Shown here piece by piece: positions 58,399-64,000 of a stretch of 64,000 bases of DNA. Made by a program: the position numbers and the translations under genes. Every line of letters starts with the position of its first letter. The first letter of the stretch is position 1. The notes beneath the pieces are model-generated. The model was given only the letters and a program-made list of their open reading frames with translations, did no database searches and was not told the origin of the DNA. Origin of the DNA: an uncultured Pelagibacteraceae bacterium (GTDB lineage: Bacteria > Pseudomonadota > Alphaproteobacteria > Pelagibacterales > Pelagibacteraceae). The stretch spans positions 1 through 64,000 of the forward strand of contig CACIKD010000001.1 in the NCBI GenBank assembly GCA_902587145.1, written 5' to 3'.

Positions 58399-58667
58399 GT
58401 TATGCCCTCCTTTTTTAGCAGTTTTCTCTTAGTTTTAATACCACCTTTACCTGAATATCCTCCTAGTGAACCGTCTGACTTAATCACCCTATGACAGGGT
58501 ATTTTGGGAGCATAGGGGTTTTTACCTACTGCATTGCCCACAGCACGAGCTGAGTAGGGGCTTTTAATGGCTACAGCTACCTCTTTATAGGTTTTGACCT
58601 TGCCTTTTGGTATTTTAAGCAAATACTTCCAAACTTTAATCTGAAAATCAGTTCCTTTCAGCTTCAT
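58392..58667 (-). CDS. Short MGMT-family protein (O6-alkylguanine alkyltransferase domain)
   Basis: About 91 residues, equal to the C-terminal DNA-binding/catalytic domain of Ogt/Ada. Motifs: FQIKVWKYLLKIPKGKVKTY (9-28), SARAVGNAVGKNP (39-51) and the active-site IPCHRVI with Cys58, then GSLGGYSGG-like glycines. The cysteine is present, so it should accept alkyl groups rather than be an ATL protein, which has Trp there. The N-terminal domain of full MGMT is absent. A longer frame reaches 58709 but overlaps the upstream gene more. The ATG lies 20 nt inside the cupin gene's end. Confidence 0.87.
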   Translation of the reverse strand: MKLKGTDFQIKVWKYLLKIPKGKVKTYKEVAVAIKSPYSARAVGNAVGKNPYAPKIPCHRVIKSDGSLGGYSGKGGIKTKRKLLKKEGITL

Positions 58668-59049
58668 TTTGATATTTTGAACTTGTTTTGCTAGAGTGGT
58701 GGGGACCAACCAGCATAATAGTCCACGCAGGCTTATTATCCTTTAGTTTAAGGCTATGTTTGTCCGTATTTTTTCTGAAACCAATGTATCCAGGACCTCT
58801 CCAAAAAGTACCTCTATTAGTAGTTTCCCAATAACCACCTTTTAAAATGATTGTTATATAGGACCAGTAATGGTCGTGTAAATCTCCTCTATCTTCCTTG
58901 AGTATTTTATGTACCAAAATATTGAACGGAAACCATTTAGGCCTTTTTCTAAATAAAACATAATACCTAATCATAAATGGTTCTGCTTTATCGTAATCTG
59001 GCCAACTTGGCCCTCTATCTAAAATCACTCTTTTCCTGCTCTTAAACAT
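58648..59049 (-). CDS. Cupin-like hypothetical protein
   Basis: 133-residue soluble protein with a cupin-type pattern: HDHYWSYITIILKGGYWE (about 58-75) resembling the HxH...G metal motif, then PGYIGFRKNTDKHSLKL (about 86-102) with the second-motif histidine. Similar proteins occur in marine bacteria and phages; function unknown. Starts 3 nt after a small membrane-protein gene and overlaps the MGMT gene by 20 nt, so the three form one unit. Confidence 0.75.
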   Translation of the reverse strand: MFKSRKRVILDRGPSWPDYDKAEPFMIRYYVLFRKRPKWFPFNILVHKILKEDRGDLHDHYWSYITIILKGGYWETTNRGTFWRGPGYIGFRKNTDKHSLKLKDNKPAWTIMLVGPHHSSKTSSKYQNEAERN

Positions 59050-59052
59050 GAT

Positions 59053-59217
59053 TTAATCAATTAATAAGGCTATAATTAATAAAATTCCCACTACTAGAAT
59101 AGCTATTCCTGTTGTTAAAGTTAAATTTCTACTTTTGTTTTTTAGTTTTTCCCAACGATACATTAAAAAAAATGCTACGATCGGTACTGATAGTCCTAAA
59201 ATTATATATTTAAGCAT
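59053..59217 (-). CDS. 54-residue membrane peptide
   Basis: Small open frame with two predicted membrane segments (about 4-20, YIILGLSVPIVAFFLMY, and 36-53, TGIAILVVGILLIIALLI) joined by a basic loop (RWEKLKNKSRN). Its TAA is 3 nt before the cupin-like ATG, so it reads as the first gene of a three-gene unit with cupin and MGMT. Hydrophobic pattern, positive-inside loop and tight spacing support a real gene. No family recognised. Confidence 0.65.
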   Translation of the reverse strand: MLKYIILGLSVPIVAFFLMYRWEKLKNKSRNLTLTTGIAILVVGILLIIALLID

Positions 59218-59239
59218 TAAATCATTTTAACTTATTTGC

Positions 59240-59268
59240 TTGACTTCTAAAATGAGTTATTATATTAC
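59240..59268 (+). promoter_or_regulatory. Candidate sigma-70 promoter of the recombinase gene
   Basis: TTGACT (59240-59245) is followed after 17 nt by TATTAC (59263-59268); an alternative -10, TATATT, begins at 59261 with a 15-nt spacer. The next gene starts at 59302. The -10 region overlaps the left arm of the inverted repeat at 59266-59296, so a protein bound there would repress. Confidence 0.45.
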
Positions 59269-59296
59269 TAATGATAATTAATTGTTATCGATAGTA
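59266..59296. repeat. Dif-like inverted repeat before the recombinase gene
   Basis: TACTAATGATAA (59266-59277) and TTATCGATAGTA (59285-59296) form an inverted repeat matching at 10 of 12 positions, separated by 7 nt (TTAATTG). Two ~12-bp arms with ATAA/TTAT next to a 6-8 bp spacer is the layout of tyrosine-recombinase core sites such as dif. The recombinase ATG is 5 nt away. It may be a recombination core or an autoregulatory operator. Confidence 0.5.
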
Positions 59297-59301
59297 ATGA
59301 T

Positions 59302-60255
59302 ATGAATGAACTTACAACTGACATAAAAGCTTTACAAGACGAAACATTAAATAATCTTAAAACCTCTAAAGCCAGTAATACTTTGAGGGCTTATAGATCT
59401 GATTTTAGAGATTTTGCAGGTTTCTGCGCTAAACACGGCTTCAAATCAATGCCTTCGGATCCTAAAATCGTATCTTTATACCTAACTCATCTATCAAAAA
59501 AATCTAAAATTAGTACTTTAAGGCGTAGATTGGTGTCGATAGGCGTTGTTCATAAATTAAAAGGTCATTATCTAGATACCAAACATCCAGTAATCATTGA
59601 GAATTTAATGGGTATAAAAAGATTAAAAGGGAGCAAACAGATAGGTAAAAAACCAATATTAATCAATCACTTAAAACAAATAATTAATGTAATTAATGAA
59701 CAAGATATTGAGGAAATTGTAAAACTAAGAAATAAAGCATTGATACTAATTGGATTTGGAGGTGGTTTTAGACGTACAGAGTTAATATCTATTGACTATG
59801 AAGATCTTGAATTCGTTGATGAGGGTGTAAAAATAATACTTAAAAGGTCTAAAACAGATCAATTCGGAGAAGGTATGATTAAAGGCCTTCCCTACTTTTC
59901 AAAAGAAACTTATTGTCCAGTAACAAATCTCAAAAATTGGCTAAAAATTTCAAAAATTAAAAATGGGCCTATTTTTAGAAGATTTGCTAAAGGTTCTGCA
60001 TTAACAAAAAATCGGCTAACAGATCAGTCAGTGGTTCTTATAATAAAAGATTGTTTGAAAGTAGCTGGTATTGCAAATGACAATTTCTCAGGACATAGTT
60101 TAAGATCTGGTTTTGCCACTGTAGCTGCAGAAGCTGGAGCAGATGAGAGAAGCATAATGGCTATGACAGGACATAAAACATCACAAATGGTCAGAAGATA
60201 TATTAGAGAAGCTAATATATTCAAAAACAATGCATTAAATAAAGTAAAGATATGA
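59302..60255 (+). CDS. Tyrosine recombinase / phage-type integrase
   Basis: 317-residue site-specific recombinase with an N-terminal SAM-like core-binding domain (about 8-105, including SKASNTLRAYRSDFRDF) and a C-terminal catalytic domain. Catalytic residues are visible: Arg in GGGFRRTEL near 157, Lys in RSKTDQ near 192, HSLRSGF near 275, and GHKTSQMVRRYIR with His and Tyr near 300. It resembles stand-alone integrases more than XerC/XerD. No excisionase or phage genes are adjacent. It stands at the border between conserved genes and the surface-glycan region and overlaps the next gene by 4 nt. Confidence 0.92.
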   Translation: MNELTTDIKALQDETLNNLKTSKASNTLRAYRSDFRDFAGFCAKHGFKSMPSDPKIVSLYLTHLSKKSKISTLRRRLVSIGVVHKLKGHYLDTKHPVIIENLMGIKRLKGSKQIGKKPILINHLKQIINVINEQDIEEIVKLRNKALILIGFGGGFRRTELISIDYEDLEFVDEGVKIILKRSKTDQFGEGMIKGLPYFSKETYCPVTNLKNWLKISKIKNGPIFRRFAKGSALTKNRLTDQSVVLIIKDCLKVAGIANDNFSGHSLRSGFATVAAEAGADERSIMAMTGHKTSQMVRRYIREANIFKNNALNKVKI

Positions 60256-61025
60256 TTAAAGATTTGGAGTTCTTGTTTAAAAAAGTATTTTTTTCTGAGA
60301 GTTATTTATTAAAGAAGAGATTAAAAAGAGCTATTAATAAAGGTTATGAAAAAGAACTTTTGATTATAGATAAATTTGCAGATAAATCTAAAGATGCTTT
60401 AGATGTTGGTGTTTACAGAGGGGTATATTCATATAAATTATCTCAGAATTTTAAAAATATACATTCATTTGAGCCTAATCCCCTTCTCTTTCCCTATTTA
60501 GAAAAAAATTTAATTAAATTAATTTCAAATGTAAAATTATATAATCTAGCGTTATCAAATGTAAACGGTGTAACAGAACTCAAGCTGCCTTTAAGAACAA
60601 AATCAATTTTTAAGGACAACATAGAAGAATTATTCCAATTAGGAGCAGCAACTATGCACCCAAATAATAAGATTGATAATTACAAAAAAGTACCAATTAT
60701 AACGAAAAGATTAGATGATATAGAAATAGGAAATAAAATCGGACTTATAAAAATTGATGTTGAGGGACATGAAAAAAATGTACTAAAAGGAGGAATAGAA
60801 ACTGTAAAAAATAATAAGCCTGTCCTACTTGTAGAAATTGAGGAAAGGCATACGAAAAATCCAATAACAGAAACTATAAATTTTATAAAATCAATTGGTT
60901 ATAAAGGATTTATATCAAAAGAGAATGATTTAATTGAGATAGACAAAGTTATAGACTTAAAGAAAGAAAACAATTTTTTTTTTCTACCATTAGATCACAA
61001 GCTAATCCAATCCTCAGGCCAGTAA
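60252..61025 (+). CDS. FkbM-family methyltransferase
   Basis: 257-residue SAM-dependent methyltransferase of FkbM type. Motifs: ALDVGVYRGVYSYKLSQ (about 51-67, SAM site), IHSFEPNPLLFPYLEKN near 74, and LIKIDVEGHEKNVLKGG near 168. Such enzymes often O-methylate sugars in surface glycans, which fits the neighbouring glycosyltransferases. It overlaps the integrase stop by 4 nt and the convergent GT11 gene by 31 nt. Coupling to an integrase gene is unusual. Confidence 0.9.
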   Translation: MIKDLEFLFKKVFFSESYLLKKRLKRAINKGYEKELLIIDKFADKSKDALDVGVYRGVYSYKLSQNFKNIHSFEPNPLLFPYLEKNLIKLISNVKLYNLALSNVNGVTELKLPLRTKSIFKDNIEELFQLGAATMHPNNKIDNYKKVPIITKRLDDIEIGNKIGLIKIDVEGHEKNVLKGGIETVKNNKPVLLVEIEERHTKNPITETINFIKSIGYKGFISKENDLIEIDKVIDLKKENNFFFLPLDHKLIQSSGQ

Positions 61026-61930
61026 TCCTTATTTTTAATATTAAGAAACTTAAAAAAATTTAATTTGGGTCTAACAACAATTTTATCATTATTTTTTGCT
61101 AACCAAGTTCCCCACCAATTAAAAGCCGAAGGAATAACGGCATAATGTTTACATTTTGTCATTAAGTATAGATCTAAATGCATTTTTTCTACTTCGTCTA
61201 ATATATTTGAATTATCTACAAATTTAACGTCATAATTTTTAAAGATATCATTAAGATTTTCAAAATTATTACTCCATAAATAAAATGATGGGGATTTAAG
61301 CTTCTTTTTAAAATATTCTATTGCATTAAATACAAATGAAACTTGTTCATCTAAAAAGCTTTTTGATTTATTGCGATCTAAATTTGTAATACTATTAAAC
61401 TTTTCAGTAAATCTGTTTTGTCTAAGACAAAGAGAAACTGAATCATTTTTAACAATGTCATCAAAGTATTTATTTTTTTGAAATTTAAGCTTTTTTTTAG
61501 GAGTGAATATATTTAACAAATCTTTTTTATATTTCGAAAAATACTTTTCCGACTCAAAATACCCTTCCATATATAAAGTATCTTTATACGACTGATTTGT
61601 ATTAATCACATTAAATTCAGTTTCTTTATTTTGTTGATATTTTTCTAATATAAAGGATTTTTTTTTGATAAAAGGATCAATCTTTTTAATAATTTTTCTC
61701 CTTAAATAACCACTTATATTCGTGAAATTGTCCTCAGAGGAAGTAATGTCATCTGGTATTTCAAAACCATCTAAAGCATAAGTATAAATATTTTTTCTTG
61801 ATTTATAAGAGGATAAATTATCAAAATAAAATTTTCTTTTTAATAATTTAGATGCAGCATAACCCGCAGCGAACATGAACATTTGATTACCTAAATTGTT
61901 TGATAACCTAATTATTAATTTTTCTTCCAT
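60995..61930 (-). CDS. Glycosyltransferase family 11 (alpha-1,2-fucosyltransferase-like)
   Basis: 311-residue GT11 protein. The N-terminal RLSNNLGNQMFMFAAGYA (about 9-26) is the family signature, with EGYFESEKYF near 120, SLCLRQNRF (the HxRxxD-region equivalent) near 163 and the C-terminal VIPSAFNWWGTWLA near 275. It transfers fucose or a related deoxysugar onto galactose-type acceptors. In motif I the usual HIRRGD is poorly kept (LCLRQNRF), so donor choice is uncertain. It overlaps the upstream GT9-like gene by 23 nt. Confidence 0.87.
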   Translation of the reverse strand: MEEKLIIRLSNNLGNQMFMFAAGYAASKLLKRKFYFDNLSSYKSRKNIYTYALDGFEIPDDITSSEDNFTNISGYLRRKIIKKIDPFIKKKSFILEKYQQNKETEFNVINTNQSYKDTLYMEGYFESEKYFSKYKKDLLNIFTPKKKLKFQKNKYFDDIVKNDSVSLCLRQNRFTEKFNSITNLDRNKSKSFLDEQVSFVFNAIEYFKKKLKSPSFYLWSNNFENLNDIFKNYDVKFVDNSNILDEVEKMHLDLYLMTKCKHYAVIPSAFNWWGTWLAKNNDKIVVRPKLNFFKFLNIKNKDYWPEDWISL

Positions 61931-62921
61931 TGACCAATAAATTTTCTATTCTTTTAATAGTGACATTAAAATTTTTTTTTGGGATCATAAACTCATAACT
62001 TTTTAACTTAGGAACAAATTCATGAAATGCATTTTTATATTTATAAAAATCTTCAATAGAATTAATTTCACAGTTAAATAAATCAATAACTTTTGTTTTT
62101 TGAATTGCTGCCATTGAAGTAATTGAACCGTGAAAAGAAATAACGATCTTCGCGTTTCCAATTAATTTAAACAAATGTTCTGCTTTAATATTGGGATAAT
62201 AATCCACAAATTGATCATTCTTAATTTTATATTTTTCTAATAATAAATTATTTGTCTGATTATCATTTAGATCATTTGTTAGCACGATCCTTTTATCTAA
62301 TTTTTTTAATTTATCTATAAGTATGTATAAATCTGATAATCCTAAATTTAATTTGCTAAATTTAAATTTATTATAATGAACTAGTATGTAGTTCTTTTTA
62401 TTTAGCTCAGATTTCAATTCTTCTTCAACAATTTCAAATAAACTTTTTGTACTTTCGTTGTTTGTTAAACTCATATTTAGTTCGTTTATTGATTTTCTAA
62501 TTTTTTTTGATCCCCTGTCATTAATTGCTATCTTATCCATCAATTTTCTTAAAAATAACGCAGGTCTTTTATAATTAATATTATCTACGCAGATACCAAA
62601 AAACTTTATTCTTTTTAAATAAAAAATAAGTGGTAAGTAAAATAAATAATTGCTCGGTTTAAAGATATAAACTTCTTTTATATCGTTTCTTAAAAAAAAT
62701 AAAAATAAATTAAACTTATCTATAATATTAATTTTTTCTGTTATAACTTTAAAATTAACATTATTTGATTTAAATAAAAACTTCATTTCTGAATTGTAAT
62801 GAGATAAAAAAATTAATATTTTTTTGTTTAAATTATTTTTGATTATATTTTGTATTGCATTGTAAGCATGGAGCAAATCGCCAATTTTGTCATTTTTAAA
62901 AATAATAATATCTTCATTCAT
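61908..62921 (-). CDS. Glycosyltransferase, GT9/heptosyltransferase-like
   Basis: 337-residue GT-B-fold protein. The N-terminal FKNDKIGDLLHAYNAIQNI resembles the R/KxDxIGDxL motif of heptosyltransferases, and the C-terminal AKIVISFHGSITSMAAIQKTKVIDLF resembles the donor site (key SFHGS...MAA). The start at 62921 is chosen because it places this motif at residue 5 and gives a short overlap of 8 nt with the upstream gene. It is highly AT-rich. Likely adds a sugar to lipopolysaccharide or another glycan; specificity unknown. Confidence 0.72.
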   Translation of the reverse strand: MNEDIIIFKNDKIGDLLHAYNAIQNIIKNNLNKKILIFLSHYNSEMKFLFKSNNVNFKVITEKINIIDKFNLFLFFLRNDIKEVYIFKPSNYLFYLPLIFYLKRIKFFGICVDNINYKRPALFLRKLMDKIAINDRGSKKIRKSINELNMSLTNNESTKSLFEIVEEELKSELNKKNYILVHYNKFKFSKLNLGLSDLYILIDKLKKLDKRIVLTNDLNDNQTNNLLLEKYKIKNDQFVDYYPNIKAEHLFKLIGNAKIVISFHGSITSMAAIQKTKVIDLFNCEINSIEDFYKYKNAFHEFVPKLKSYEFMIPKKNFNVTIKRIENLLVNGRKINN

Positions 62922-64000
62922 TATGCCACATGTGTTTTGTTTTGCTTTTAATGTCAAAAGTTTTATTTAAAATAAAATCAGCTACTAATGTTGAATTAAA
63001 ATACTTTAAATACTTATTTCTTCCTTTTTTACCAATCTTTCTTCTTAACTTTTCATCTTGAGATATTTTAGAAATCTTTTCAGACAAATCATTTAAATTT
63101 TTGTAAAAAACCATTTCATCTTTTTCAAAAAAGTCTTGATAACCAGTTTTTTCGTCTATTAATGTTACTAATCCATTACCAATTATTTGAGTAATTCTAT
63201 CGCTGCTATAATATTTTATAGGCTCTCCCCTACTCAAATTTAAGCCCATTTTTGAATTCGATATAGTCTTAAAATAATGATCGGCCCAAATTGGTTGCAC
63301 TTTATCTATACCATAAACATCAAATTTTACATTTTTGGTTTTATCAATTAATTTTTTAACAAACGAAGCCCTATCATCAGACTTGCCAGTCTTTAGTATG
63401 CCTCTATGCACTCCATGACTAAGTGCGAAAAAAACATCCATGTTACAATTTTTATTATAATTTTTTAAAGTTTCAAAAGAACTATCAGAAGGATTTGGAA
63501 TAAAATAATTTCTAGTTTTTTTTGACAAAAAATTTAAAACATCAGGGCTAGTAGTTAAAAAATTAGCTTCCATAAAATCCGATTTATCTAAAATACGACT
63601 TTTATTCCTGTGGAAATCTGGTCCATTTTTATTTAATGGATCAAGAAACCATTGAGACATTTTAAGATTAGGATAATCATCTTTAAGCTCTCCTAAAGTT
63701 TCAGGAGAAACTAAATCTGCGTGACCAAATATAATTGCATCTGGTTTAAAATTATAACAAGTTTTTTTCAGTTTATTGTTTAGATTTTTAGCCCCAGATA
63801 AATCCTTATAGCTTTTGTAATATTTTTGAATATCTCTATCACTGAATTCTAGTATACTATGTCCAAGTCTTATTAGACCATTATTTATTCTTCTGCCTGT
63901 ATTAAAAAATAATCTACCATCATGTCTCTCATTAAAATTAGTCACATGAAGTATTCTTAGAGAAATATTTTTCTTAACATTAAATAATTTTAAATATTTA
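62914..64000 (-). CDS. GT-B glycosyltransferase (CgeB/Glyco_trans_1_2-like), partial at window edge
   Basis: The frame stays open to the right edge. A GTG at 63945 is not the true start, because upstream codons read LRILHVTNFNERHDG, a typical beginning for this family, so the gene continues past 64000. Visible parts: FFNTGRRINNGLIRLGH, FKPDAIIFGHADLVSPETL, FLTTSPDVLNFL, and the C-terminal donor domain YYSSDRITQIIGNGLVTLIDE, EKISKISQDEKLRRKIGKKG. Probably a surface-polysaccharide glycosyltransferase. Confidence 0.8.
   Translation of the reverse strand, partial: KYLKLFNVKKNISLRILHVTNFNERHDGRLFFNTGRRINNGLIRLGHSILEFSDRDIQKYYKSYKDLSGAKNLNNKLKKTCYNFKPDAIIFGHADLVSPETLGELKDDYPNLKMSQWFLDPLNKNGPDFHRNKSRILDKSDFMEANFLTTSPDVLNFLSKKTRNYFIPNPSDSSFETLKNYNKNCNMDVFFALSHGVHRGILKTGKSDDRASFVKKLIDKTKNVKFDVYGIDKVQPIWADHYFKTISNSKMGLNLSRGEPIKYYSSDRITQIIGNGLVTLIDEKTGYQDFFEKDEMVFYKNLNDLSEKISKISQDEKLRRKIGKKGRNKYLKYFNSTLVADFILNKTFDIKSKTKHMWHNE

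Noticed and set aside
63943..63945. GTG as start of the right-edge glycosyltransferase
   Set aside because: The upstream in-frame sequence LRILHVTNF belongs to the protein, so the gene is partial.

Overview
This window is an AT-rich, tightly packed bacterial chromosome segment that reads as a SAR11-clade alphaproteobacterium (Pelagibacterales). The basis is very low GC, genes that abut or overlap by a few bases, five single tRNAs squeezed between genes, the alphaproteobacterial block argS-(SPOR slot)-nagZ-scpA-scpB-tatABC-serS-yajC-secDF, an AapJQMP amino acid importer and a DmdA-like gene cluster. No rRNA, CRISPR array or insertion sequence is visible.

Region by region. 1-4.4 kb: aapJQMP, a general L-amino acid ABC importer with a palindrome before it and a hairpin terminator after the binding protein. 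4.4-6.8 kb: cysteine synthase, a secreted protein, an XRE-type regulator, tRNA-Asn and tRNA-Cys. 6.9-33.2 kb: core housekeeping genes: valS, ilvD, a GDP-mannose-type enzyme, xthA, erpA, dgt, argS, nagZ, scpAB, tatABC, serS, yajC-secDF, a PuuD-like membrane protein, uvrA, ssb, gyrA, coaD, a periplasmic cyclophilin, tgt and tRNA-Lys. 33.2-46.9 kb: a Tat-type M48 peptidase, a DUF502 protein, recG, sdhE, tRNA-Ser, a cell-wall and nucleotide run (mltB-like, RlpA/SPOR lipoprotein, dacA, tmk, holB, metG, tatD-like, MBL hydrolase), a glutathione peroxidase, a NifU-like scaffold and nhaA.

46.9-58.0 kb: a one-direction catabolic operon starting 7 nt after tRNA-Pro. It encodes a FadN-type dehydrogenase/hydratase (broken by one extra base), an acyl-CoA dehydrogenase of DmdC type, an acyl-CoA ligase of DmdB type, OsmC, a crotonase-fold protein without the two catalytic glutamates, an alpha/beta hydrolase and a DmdA-family demethylase. 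An NDUFS4-like subunit, an SbmA/BacA-like transporter and an AEC permease follow. The content fits DMSP demethylation and methylmercaptopropionyl-CoA breakdown, but the assignment to DMSP rather than general acyl-CoA use is inference.

58.0-64.0 kb: accessory DNA. It has an unusually long 380-nt convergent gap with decayed reading frames, a three-gene minus-strand unit (54-aa membrane peptide, cupin-like protein, short MGMT), a tyrosine recombinase with a dif-like inverted repeat directly before its start, and then a surface-glycan region (FkbM methyltransferase, GT11, GT9-like, and a GT-B gene that runs off the right edge). This looks like the border of a hypervariable polysaccharide island.
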